Origin: Halarsenatibacter sp964630835
GTDB taxonomy: Bacteria; Bacillota; Halanaerobiia; Halanaerobiales; Halarsenatibacteraceae
Assembly: GCA_964630835.1 (NCBI GenBank)
Contig: CAZVZM010000091.1
Coordinates: 1-7,000, forward strand
Direction of reading: 5' to 3'
DNA length: 7,000 nucleotides
This document shows positions 1 through 5,679 of the stretch, piece by piece. Positions within the stretch are counted from its first letter, which is position 1. The number at the start of each line of letters is the position of its first letter. A program made the translations under genes and the position numbers. The notes beneath the pieces are model-generated. The model searched no databases, was not told where the DNA came from, and saw only the letters and a list, made by a program, of their open reading frames with translations.

Positions 1-48
1 GATGATTTAGTCGGGATAAAAAGCAGTAAGATTATTGATAGCCGCATA

Positions 49-81
49 AAAAATTTGGTATTACTTCGCTTTATAGCTTCC
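49..81 (+). repeat. Right-end fragment of the interspersed hairpin repeat
   Basis: This short stretch matches the right arm of the repeat family seen whole at 6649-6940: an A-run and TTT, then a TATTACTTCGC-like core, ending in ATAGCTTCC. The corresponding blocks at 3190-3223 and 6838-6871 are identical to each other, and this copy differs at several bases. The left part of the element is either absent or lies before the window. An open frame of 32 sense codons runs through positions 1-99, but it has no visible start and crosses the repeat, so I do not call it a gene. Confidence 0.5.
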
Positions 82-200
82 ACATATAATCATTATTAAA
101 GCAAATCAAAACTAGATTCGACCAGCTGATGTGGAAAAGAACAAAAAAATATTTAAATATATGGACGTTTGTTCTGAATGTAATTTTTCAATTAATCTTT

Positions 201-229
201 TTGACAGGCTCATTGCAATGCTAGAGATT
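201..229 (+). promoter_or_regulatory. Possible promoter of the ahcY unit, with a palindrome in the spacer
   Basis: A perfect -35 hexamer TTGACA lies at 201-206. Seventeen bases later is GAGATT (224-229), a poor -10 with three of six matches to TATAAT. The spacer holds the perfect 10-bp palindrome CATTGCAATG (211-220), which could be an operator. The weak -10 is the main doubt. No SAH or SAM riboswitch consensus is visible between here and the start codon. Confidence 0.3.
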
Positions 230-333
230 ACTATGTCATGGATCACAATATATTTTTTCCATCAAGTCAGACTTTAAATCAGATTTTTTGCAGTGCACAC
301 ACTGATAATTAATTTAAAAAGGAGATGATAATT

Positions 334-1587
334 TTGTCTGATGAAAAGAAGGAGCTCAAACCGGAGGAACTGGGAAAGCGCAGAATTGATTTTGACAGAG
401 AGGAGATGCCGGTGCTTTCCGGACTTCTTGAGGAATGGCAGAAGCAGAAACCCCTGCAGGGTAGCAGAATTTCCTGCTGCCTTCATATAACTACAGAGAC
501 GGCGGTTTTGATGGAAACTCTCAATGCAGGGGGAGCTCAGGTTAAACTATGTGCCTCAAACCCATTGAGCACTCAGGATGATGTGGCGGCCTATCTCAAC
601 GACAAAGGTCTGGATACCTACGGACGCAGAGGAGAAAGTGAAGAGGAGTTTTACAGCAATATAGATAAAACTCTTGCCCATGATCCCCACGTCCTCATTG
701 ATGATGGGGGAGATATGACCACCGCCTACCTGGAAAAATACGGGCCGGATTATGAGGGGTTTAGAGGTGTATGCGAGGAGACCACAACAGGAATAATCCG
801 TCTTAAAGCTATGGCCAAAGCAGGTGAGCTTCCCTTTCCCGCTGTGGATGTGAACGGCAGCCGCATCAAGCATCTATTTGATAACTATTATGGCACCGGA
901 CAGTCCAGCATAACAGGTATACTGGCCGCCACCAACCGCATGATCGCGGGCAGCGATGTGGTTGTTGTGGGATATGGATATTGCGGCGAGGGTATTGCCC
1001 GGGATGCCGAAGGTCTGGGGGCAAGAGTGCATATTGTGGAGAGCGAACCGGTGCGGGCGCTCCAGGCCTGTATGGATGGATTTCAGGCTCTGGATATGTC
1101 TGAAGCGGCCGAGATTGGCGATATTTTTGTCACCGCAACCGGCAACAAGCACGCTATCGATGGAGAGCACCTGGAAAAAATGAAGGACGGAGCTATTCTG
1201 GCCAATGCCGGTCATTTCAACGTTGAAATAAATCTGGACTGGGTTGAAGAACAAAGTCAGAGAAGCGAACGGGTAAATGAGCACACGGAAAAATTTGTGC
1301 TTGAGTCGGGTAAAAGTCTTTATGTGATTGCCGAAGGGCGGCTGGTTAACCTCTGTGCCGGGCAGGGTCATCCCGCCAGCGTTATGGATATGAGCTTTGC
1401 CGGCCAGGCTCTTTCCGCAGGCTGGCTTCTTGAGAAAGGGAAAGAGCTTTCGGCAAGCGTGCACTCGGTGCCGGAGGAGATAGAAAACCGCATTGCCGAA
1501 ATTAAACTTGAAAGCAAGGGTATGTCCTATCAGCAGCTGAGTGAGGAGCAGATTGAATATCTCAACAGCTGGCAGGAAGGAACCTGA
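334..1587 (+). CDS. ahcY: S-adenosylhomocysteine hydrolase, short archaeal/Thermotoga type
   Basis: This is an NAD-dependent cytosolic enzyme that reversibly splits S-adenosylhomocysteine into adenosine and homocysteine, relieving product inhibition of methyltransferases. With the start used here it has 417 residues. Visible family landmarks are HITTETAVL near 51, the LIDDGGD block (121-127), EETTTG (148-153), K179 with D183-N184 in the substrate/NAD region, and the Rossmann glycine motif GYGYCGEG (213-220). NAGHFNVEI (291-299) and the GQGHPASVMDMSF block follow at about 343-355. It ends with LSEEQIEYLNSW and lacks the KPxxYRY tail of the long eukaryotic/proteobacterial form; FDNYYGTGQS is also short-type. 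I chose TTG at 334 because AAAGGAGATGAT (318-329) is a near-perfect ribosome binding site for it. The in-frame ATG at 325 lies inside that site. Some archaeal relatives prefer S-inosylhomocysteine, so the exact substrate is not certain. Confidence 0.93.
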   Translation: MSDEKKELKPEELGKRRIDFDREEMPVLSGLLEEWQKQKPLQGSRISCCLHITTETAVLMETLNAGGAQVKLCASNPLSTQDDVAAYLNDKGLDTYGRRGESEEEFYSNIDKTLAHDPHVLIDDGGDMTTAYLEKYGPDYEGFRGVCEETTTGIIRLKAMAKAGELPFPAVDVNGSRIKHLFDNYYGTGQSSITGILAATNRMIAGSDVVVVGYGYCGEGIARDAEGLGARVHIVESEPVRALQACMDGFQALDMSEAAEIGDIFVTATGNKHAIDGEHLEKMKDGAILANAGHFNVEINLDWVEEQSQRSERVNEHTEKFVLESGKSLYVIAEGRLVNLCAGQGHPASVMDMSFAGQALSAGWLLEKGKELSASVHSVPEEIENRIAEIKLESKGMSYQQLSEEQIEYLNSWQEGT

Positions 1588-1606
1588 TAACTCGAGGTGA
1601 AAAACG

Positions 1607-1846
1607 ATGCTTTATCGAGCCGTTGGTATAGTGGCTGTCGCTTTAGGGATCGGTATGTTTATAGTGGGAAGTTATATACTGGGCCTTATGCTTTTAGGGG
1701 GAGGAGCCATTATTTTAAGAAATCTGGATTACACCAGCAGAAAAAAATTTTACGGCAGGAGACAGAAAGAGAAGGATAGTGAACGGTCAGAAGAGAAAGA
1801 GTGGCCAGAAGAAGAGGAAGACAGGGAGGATAAAGAGAGAGAATGA
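1607..1846 (+). CDS. Small membrane protein with a charged tail, function unknown
   Basis: This gene encodes 79 residues and starts at ATG, 7 nt after GAGGTGA (1594-1600). It lies 19 nt downstream of the ahcY stop, so co-transcription is likely. Residues 4-37 are almost uninterruptedly hydrophobic and glycine-rich (GIGMFIVGSYILGLMLLGGG), enough for one long or two short membrane helices in a hairpin. The rest (about 42-79) is cytoplasmic-looking: first basic (RKKFYGRRQKEK), then strongly acidic (EEEEDREDKERE). I do not recognise a family. The acid-rich tail would suit a salt-adapted organism. Its stop codon touches the left edge of a repeat copy. A link to SAH metabolism rests on position alone. 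Confidence 0.7.
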   Translation: MLYRAVGIVAVALGIGMFIVGSYILGLMLLGGGAIILRNLDYTSRKKFYGRRQKEKDSERSEEKEWPEEEEDREDKERE

Positions 1847-2055
1847 TAGGCTTAGCAGAGAGAAGATAAAATTTTTCCCTGATTAAGTTTAGTTCTCGAT
1901 TCCAAAAAAGAGCTTGTTTTCTCGAGTATTCCTCTAAAAGTTCATTATGCTTATTATCACCCCGGCAGCCCCTGAGCCGGGGCATATTTATTTCGGTCAT
2001 GTCCCTGAGCGAGATTGCGAAAAATTTTGAATATCATTTCGCCCTATAGCTTCCT
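1846..2055 (+). repeat. Full copy of the interspersed hairpin repeat (copy C)
   Basis: This copy aligns from end to end with the one at 6649-6871. The shared landmarks come in the same order: AAATTTTTCC, AGTTTAGTT, a CCAAAAA run, the GC-rich stem-loop around CCTGAGCCGGGG, a TATTT run, CATG, CCTGA, GAAAAATTT, and the ending ATAGCTTCCT. AAAATTTTTC (1868-1877) pairs perfectly with GAAAAATTTT (2019-2028), and CCCCGGC (1960-1966) pairs with GCCGGGG (1976-1982). The whole folds as an imperfect long hairpin with an inner stem-loop. The outermost ends pair less well than in the 6649 copy. It begins at the stop codon of the preceding gene and has no open frame of note. Confidence 0.75.
1960..1990 (+). 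terminator. GC-rich stem-loop at the repeat centre, possible terminator of the ahcY unit
   Basis: A 7-bp GC-only stem (CCCCGGC / GCCGGGG) with a 9-nt loop is followed by CATATTTA, which is T-rich but not a clean T-run. It is the strongest local hairpin downstream of the ahcY operon and faces a convergent gene. It may serve as a terminator, but it is also the conserved core of the repeat and could have another role. Confidence 0.35.
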
Positions 2056-2091
2056 ATAAAAATTTATAACTTTCCATAAAAAATATTAAAT

Positions 2092-2124
2092 AGCTATGAC
2101 TTTCCAGCGTATATAGCATATTTT
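2092..2124 (+). repeat. Short derivative of the hairpin repeat
   Basis: AGCTATGA is followed at once by CTTTCCAGCGTATATAGCAT. The first part matches the left end of the 6649 copy (AAGCTATGAGGC). The second matches the fragment at 4851-4870 (CTTTCCAGCATATATAGTGC). The intervening arm seen in other copies is missing, so this looks like an internally deleted left half lying 36 nt downstream of the full copy. Confidence 0.4.
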
Positions 2125-2187
2125 GAAGCAACGGTTTGGGAGAAAAACCAAATTTTTATACCGGTTCCCGCCCCCGGGCTTGCCAGT

Positions 2188-3096
2188 TCAATTTCTTTCC
2201 GGCACCTGATGAGGGGTTATACCGGCTTCTTCAGCCGCCTTTCTGGCTCGTTTGAATTCTTTGTGGCGGGGTCGTCGGGAGAGCTCGGAAAATTCGCTGG
2301 CCCTAAAAGCCGGATAATACTGTCGCATGAGATTGATGTAATTATTGGGCGAGATTTCCTCGCCTATAAACTTCATAACTTTATCCGTGCGGGCCGCATT
2401 TTCAGGGAGGACCAGGTGCCTTATTAAGAGGCCTGATTGGGCTATTCCTCTCCCGTCGACTTTGAGTTTACCGACCTGCCGGTACATTTCTCTGATGGCC
2501 GGAGCGGCGATGTCGAAATAGTCTGATACCCCGGAATACTTTTTGCCGCTGGCACTGCTGCCGTATTTAAAATCGGGCATGTAGATATCGACAGCCCCCT
2601 CCATCAACTTCAGTGTCTCCATGCTATCGTAACCGGAAGAATTATACACCACGGGCAGATCAAGGTCTTTTCTGGCGGCAAGATATAGCGCGGCAAGAAT
2701 GGGATATATCACATGACTGGGAGTGACGAGATTTATATTATGGCATCCTCTTTTTTCCAGCTTGAGCATGATCTCAGCAAGGCGGGGAATATCCACGGCT
2801 CTACCGCGCAAATTATTGCTAATATCGTAGTTCTGACAGAAGACACACTTTAGATTGCAGCCTGAGAAAAATATAGTACCCGAGCCCCTGCGTCCGCTTA
2901 AAGGAGGTTCCTCTCCGCGATGAGGTCCGGAGCCGGAAATAAGGGGCAGGCGACCTATGCCGCACTCTCCCCGCTCATCAGCGAGACGGTTTACTCCGCA
3001 CCTTCGGGGACAGAGGGTGCAATTTTTATACTTTTCGTAGGCTTTTTTTACCTTAACTTTGAGTTTTCCACTGCTGTAAATCTCCTGAAGGGACAT
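2188..3096 (-). CDS. Radical SAM protein, PflX / pyruvate-formate-lyase-activase-like
   Basis: This is a 302-residue radical SAM enzyme. The [4Fe-4S]/SAM motif CX3CX2C is C80, C84 and C87 (SGCNLKCVFCQN), preceded by GSGTIFFSG as in the PflX group (COG1313 type). An N-terminal cysteine cluster, C26-x2-C29-x3-C33-x11-C45, probably binds a second metal or Fe-S centre. EEPPLSG (62-68), NLVTPSHV (122-129), YNSSGYD (151-157) and MPDFKYG (173-179) are further conserved-looking blocks. Length is normal for the group. The ATG start is preceded 9 nt upstream by GGGAGGTGA (3106-3114 on the minus strand). These proteins resemble glycyl-radical-enzyme activases, but no glycyl radical enzyme is in the window and the substrate of the group is unclear to me. 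It is transcribed convergently with ahcY and divergently from the regulator at 3478. SAM use links it only thematically to ahcY. Confidence 0.88.
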   Translation of the reverse strand: MSLQEIYSSGKLKVKVKKAYEKYKNCTLCPRRCGVNRLADERGECGIGRLPLISGSGPHRGEEPPLSGRRGSGTIFFSGCNLKCVFCQNYDISNNLRGRAVDIPRLAEIMLKLEKRGCHNINLVTPSHVIYPILAALYLAARKDLDLPVVYNSSGYDSMETLKLMEGAVDIYMPDFKYGSSASGKKYSGVSDYFDIAAPAIREMYRQVGKLKVDGRGIAQSGLLIRHLVLPENAARTDKVMKFIGEEISPNNYINLMRQYYPAFRASEFSELSRRPRHKEFKRARKAAEEAGITPHQVPERN

Positions 3097-3117
3097 AAAT
3101 TCCCTTCACCTCCCAAT

Positions 3118-3137
3118 GATATTTTTTCAAAAATATC
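3118..3137. other. Perfect inverted repeat in the leader of the radical SAM gene
   Basis: GATATTTTT and AAAAATATC form a 9-bp AT-only stem with a 2-nt loop (TC), just upstream of the ribosome binding site of the minus-strand gene. It could be an operator, an mRNA 5' stabiliser or chance in AT-rich DNA. Nothing in the sequence decides between these. Confidence 0.45.
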
Positions 3138-3189
3138 TTCTCATACTCCCGCTCTTATGTTCTATTTTAATGTTTCTTCCTGGAATTTA

Positions 3190-3310
3190 AAATTTCGAGT
3201 ATCACTTCGCCTCATAGCTTCCTATAATAAAAACCTATAATAAGAATAAGAGGTGAACAGCTATCGCTTTACAGGCACATGTCGTAAATTTCACCAGCGA
3301 TTATGGAGAA
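3190..3310 (+). repeat. Repeat copy A: right arm plus conserved 3' module
   Basis: Positions 3190-3223 are identical over 34 nt to 6838-6871, the right arm of the 6649 copy. After a 21-nt AT-rich insert, positions 3245-3310 match 6874-6940 with about four substitutions and one T deletion. The left arm and the GC-rich core are absent. The module starts AATAAGAGGTGA, which resembles a ribosome binding site, but no normal start codon opens a conserved frame. The single-base indel puts the two copies in different frames, so a coding role is unlikely. GGTGAA (3252-3257) can pair with TTCACC (3290-3295). The rest of the 381-base divergent gap (3097-3477) holds the palindrome at 3118 and the promoter at 3422. 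Confidence 0.75.
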
Positions 3311-3421
3311 TATCCAACAATTAAGATAAGCCTCTATCTTTATTATAAGGGGAAACCGGCTGCATGTGAAGTCTTAAGAAAATTATTTTTTTTGGGACTT
3401 TTATTTATGCTGAAAATGAGG

Positions 3422-3427
3422 TATAAT
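3422..3427 (+). promoter_or_regulatory. -10 element of the BTAD regulator gene
   Basis: A perfect TATAAT lies 50 nt before the TTG start. A convincing -35 at 17 nt spacing is not visible (TTTTAT region, 3399-3404). This would fit an activator-dependent promoter or a different start site. Confidence 0.45.
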
Positions 3428-3477
3428 TAATTTAAAGCTTTGAATTATGTATTTTTGAAAGGCGGGGGGCGAAAAAA

Positions 3478-4692
3478 TTGCAGGATTCAAATCTGGAGGT
3501 TTACAGCCTGGGGAGATTTTTGGTCAGGAAGGATGAAGAAATCATCTCAGACCTCACGAGTAGAGCAGAAAAACTCTGGGTCCTATTTCAGTATCTGTTG
3601 AGTCATCCTGGCGAAATTATTCCGCCCGCACAAATAATTGATGATCTGGATTTTGATATGGAGCTTGTAGATTCCAGGAACGCACTCGAAAACCGAATTT
3701 ACCGCCTGCGAAAACTGCTGGCCTCACACGAAAATTACAGCCCGGGAAAATATATCGAGTTCGCAGGGGGCGGTTATAGGCTAAACTGGGAAGGCGGAGG
3801 CTGGTATGATATCAGAGAATTTATTTCAGGCTGCAGGAGAGCGGAAAAATTAACCCAGAGCAATGCCCCCGAAAAAGCCAGGGAGGCTTATAGCAGGGCC
3901 CTTGACCTCTATCAGGGGGATTATTTAAACTCTCGCTACAATCTGCCCTGGGTGGTAACGAAAAGGGTGCAGTATCGCCAGATTTATCTGGAGGCTGTGA
4001 TTGCTGCGGCAAATCTTCTTATACAGGAGCAGGATTATCAGGAAGTGGAGAAGATGCTTTACCGGGCTCTGCAGATAGAACCCTTTGAGGAGGAGCTGCA
4101 TCAGCTTTATGTTGATGCTATGCTAGAACAGGGAAAAACAAATAAGGCCCGCAGATATTATTCCTATCTTGAGGCACTGCTGGCCCAGAAAGGAGTGGAG
4201 CCCTTTCCGGAGGTGGACTGGGAGAGCTACAGCGCCGGCGCCGGCGGGGATGAAAAGGTTGAAAAAACCTCTTCCAGGCCTGATGAGGTCGAAGACATAG
4301 TTGAAGAATTTAGCGGAAGTCAGGAAGAAGATGATATATGCATTTTAAATCACGAAACGTTTCGAGAAATTGTTCTGCTTCAAAAAAAGCAGGTGCAGCG
4401 CAGAAAGGACAAAAAGCAGATATATCTTGCATCTATTATAATGGATTTTAAAAGAGGAAATACAAGTAATGGTGACCAGGAGAAATATATTAATTGTCTT
4501 CAGAGAGCTTTTAACAGCTGTCTCCGCCGCTCTGACGCCCTATGCTGCTGGAAAGATGGCCACTATCTTCTGCTTCTGATAGAGGTGGAGGAACCTCAGG
4601 TGGAGAAAATCTTATCCCGGATAAAAAACTGGGTTATATCCTGCGATGAGGCAAAAAGCTTTACGGTCAATACCTCGTATTCGCGCATTTAA
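3478..4692 (+). CDS. SARP/BTAD-family transcriptional regulator with degenerate GGDEF-like C-terminus
   Basis: This 404-residue protein is a probable DNA-binding activator. Residues about 7-104 look like an OmpR/SARP winged helix: YSLGRF opening, a recognition-helix region around SRNALENRIYRLRKLL (66-81) and the GGGYRLNW wing (97-104). Residues about 108-247 fit a bacterial transcriptional activation (BTAD) domain made of TPR-like helices, with YQGDYL (145-150), a tandem helix pair to about 200, then EPFEEELHQLYVDAML and ARRYYSYLEALLAQKGVEPFPEV. An acidic linker (248-285) leads to a C-terminal domain of about 115 residues. Its RRSDALCCWKDGHYLLLLIEVEE (350-372) lies where a GGDEF domain has its signature, but the GGDEF residues are missing, so no cyclase activity is expected. 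The start is TTG, with GGGGGG (3464-3469) and AAAGG just upstream; no ATG or GTG fits better. It is monocistronic by spacing. Targets are unknown; the matching promoters at 4926 and 5816 are candidates. Confidence 0.85.
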   Translation: MQDSNLEVYSLGRFLVRKDEEIISDLTSRAEKLWVLFQYLLSHPGEIIPPAQIIDDLDFDMELVDSRNALENRIYRLRKLLASHENYSPGKYIEFAGGGYRLNWEGGGWYDIREFISGCRRAEKLTQSNAPEKAREAYSRALDLYQGDYLNSRYNLPWVVTKRVQYRQIYLEAVIAAANLLIQEQDYQEVEKMLYRALQIEPFEEELHQLYVDAMLEQGKTNKARRYYSYLEALLAQKGVEPFPEVDWESYSAGAGGDEKVEKTSSRPDEVEDIVEEFSGSQEEDDICILNHETFREIVLLQKKQVQRRKDKKQIYLASIIMDFKRGNTSNGDQEKYINCLQRAFNSCLRRSDALCCWKDGHYLLLLIEVEEPQVEKILSRIKNWVISCDEAKSFTVNTSYSRI

Positions 4693-4723
4693 TTTTATGT
4701 ATTTAACTTTCGGAAAAAATTTT

Positions 4724-4772
4724 GCCGATCATTTAAAAATAGCTTATACACTTCATCAGCCTCTCGATCGGC
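4724..4772 (+). other. Inverted repeat after the regulator gene
   Basis: GCCGATC (4724-4730) and GATCGGC (4766-4772) form a 7-bp stem around 35 nt. There is no T-run after it, so it is a poor intrinsic terminator. It starts 31 nt after the regulator stop. It could equally be an operator or chance. Confidence 0.25.
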
Positions 4773-4792
4773 TCCTGGATTTTGCATGAATA

Positions 4793-4878
4793 TTTTATAG
4801 AGCTAATTCCTGGAATGCATGAGGCCCAGTTCAGATGAAATTTTCCTCTGCTTTCCAGCATATATAGTGCTTTTTTTT
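4793..4878 (+). repeat. Left-end fragment of the interspersed repeat (copy E)
   Basis: This aligns with 6649-6745. Both start TTTTATAGA, continue through CT-ATTC-TG-AA and ATGAGGC, then ATGAAATTTT(T)CCTCTGCTT, and end in ATAGTGCTT. The inner part around AGTTTAG-CGGCCC is replaced by CCAGCATAT, and the GC-rich core and right arm are missing. It ends in a run of eight T. It lies between the regulator and the next gene and contains no open frame. The rest of the 360-base gap holds the inverted repeat at 4724 and the promoter at 4926-4969. Confidence 0.65.
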
Positions 4879-4925
4879 AGGTATGGATAAACCTCAAAAT
4901 AAAACTAAAATCAAAGTTAAATAAG

Positions 4926-4969
4926 AGTGATATAAGACTGCAAACAGGAAAATTTGTAGTATAATATAA
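4926..4969 (+). promoter_or_regulatory. Promoter of the 84-residue protein gene, same pattern as at 5816
   Basis: TATAATATAA (4960-4969) is preceded after 18 nt by GACTGC (4936-4941), and AGTGA begins at 4926. The -35 window at 17-nt spacing is ACTGCA, unlike TTGACA. The same three blocks stand at the same distances upstream of 5896. A non-consensus -35 with a perfect -10 is typical of activator-dependent promoters. This is inferred from sequence only. Confidence 0.55.
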
Positions 4970-5052
4970 ATGCAGCAGAAATAAAAGCAGTTTTCAAACA
5001 GATTGATAGAGCAAATGGTCTCATAAGAGCGCCGGATACAGAGGTGAAAAAA

Positions 5053-5307
5053 ATGGCGAAAAAAAGAGAAAAAAAACTGAATTCGTCCTATTTTCTTATT
5101 CGAGTTGATTATCGCCGTCATGCCAGCCTGCAGGGCGAAGTTGAGTGGCTGGACAGGGACAAAAGAAAAGTAAGCTATTTTCGCAGCTTTCTTGAGCTGA
5201 TGGGGCTGCTCAGCGAGGCCCTGGAGCAGAATGGTTACCCCGAAGCTGATTATGAGCTCAAGAAGTGGCAGGAGAGCGAAGATAAAAAATTCCTCCAGCA
5301 TGATTAA
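5053..5307 (+). CDS. Small conserved-looking protein of unknown function
   Basis: This gene encodes 84 residues and starts at ATG 5053, 5 nt after AGAGGTGA (5040-5047). The in-frame GTG at 5044 lies within that site and is unlikely to be used. The start is Lys-rich (MAKKREKKLNSS), followed by a beta-rich core: YFLIRVDYRRHASLQGEVEWLDRDKRKVSYFRSFLELMGLLSEAL. This resembles, from memory, a family of short clostridial proteins with the pattern F-x-V/I-R/K ... WQG-x-I/V-x-W ... FRS-x-LEL. Here the first Trp is Leu (ASLQG). There is no signal peptide or membrane helix, so it is probably cytosolic. It stands alone, with its own promoter and a likely terminator at 5377. I cannot assign a function; its only tie to the RDD gene is the shared promoter pattern. 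Confidence 0.75.
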   Translation: MAKKREKKLNSSYFLIRVDYRRHASLQGEVEWLDRDKRKVSYFRSFLELMGLLSEALEQNGYPEADYELKKWQESEDKKFLQHD

Positions 5308-5376
5308 CAGGGAGGCGCTAATCATTCAAGTCGACCAGCTACTTTTTATTTTTTTATGTAAGAAAATATTGCCCGG

Positions 5377-5395
5377 GCCGGTTGCCGGCATTTTT
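5377..5395 (+). terminator. Intrinsic terminator after the 84-residue protein gene
   Basis: GCCGG (5377-5381), loop TTG and CCGGC (5385-5389) are followed by A and five T (5391-5395). The stem is short but all G/C, and it lies 70 nt after the stop codon. The adjacent CCCGGG and a later CCGG allow alternative pairings. Confidence 0.5.
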
Positions 5396-5437
5396 CCGGT
5401 ATGCATGCGAGAAATTATGCAGCCTCAGCCGCCATGA

Positions 5438-5507
5438 TTTAAGCTGCTAAAAGCCGCCTAAAACCTCTGGCTTAAAGCTGCTGATAACTGCTGATAACTG
5501 CTGATAG
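5438..5507 (+). repeat. AGCTGCT repeats and a 10-bp tandem array
   Basis: CTGCTGATAA occurs three times head to tail at 5478-5507, with the last base changed to G in the third unit. Just before it, TTTAAGC (5438-5444) and GCTTAAA (5470-5476) form a 7-bp inverted repeat, and each is followed by or overlaps an AGCTGCT block. There is no open frame here. It may be simple slippage or a multi-site protein-binding region. It lies in the 588-base gap (5308-5895) that holds no gene I can support. Confidence 0.55.
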
Positions 5508-5581
5508 CTCTCGAAAGCTGATCCTAAAAGCTAACAAACAATTAATAATCTTTCGTATCCGTGCTGCTTTGAATATTATTA

Positions 5582-5632
5582 TCTGATTAATCAGACTGGG
5601 ATCCCTCTCTGGGGTTCCAGCTTTTATATTTT
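5582..5632 (+). terminator. Palindrome plus strong stem-loop with T-rich tail
   Basis: A perfect 14-bp palindrome TCTGATTAATCAGA (5582-5595) abuts a stem-loop. CTGGGATCCC (5596-5605) pairs over 10 bp, with two G-U pairs, to GGGGTTCCAG (5611-5620) across a TCTCT loop. CTTTTATATTTT follows. This has the form of an intrinsic terminator with a 5' anti-fold, but the nearest upstream gene ends 275 nt earlier and already has a terminator. It may end an untranslated or non-coding transcript from the gap. Confidence 0.45.
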
Positions 5633-5679
5633 AAATTTAACCTCTGAATTTAATTTTTGATTCCTCTGCAAAAAGTGAT

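Noticed and set aside
1..99. Open frame of 32 sense codons at the window start, possible 3' end of an upstream gene
   Set aside because: No start is visible, the second half is the right arm of the repeat family, and the encoded peptide has no recognisable features.
230..333. SAM or SAH riboswitch in the ahcY leader
   Set aside because: The conserved core sequences of SAM-I and SAH riboswitches are not visible, and no strong multi-helix fold stands out.
874..1464. Long minus-strand open frame opposite ahcY
   Set aside because: It is the antisense shadow of a clearly conserved enzyme, with no ribosome binding site or domain of its own.
2131..2178. Terminator for the minus-strand radical SAM gene
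   Set aside because: TTTGG/CCAAA and CCCG/CGGG pairings exist, but no T-run follows on the minus strand, so the call is not supported.
3257..3430. Open frame after AGAGGTGA (about 57 codons), possible small protein
   Set aside because: It has no ATG, GTG or TTG near the box, and the matching module at 6874-6940 is frameshifted by one T and stops early.
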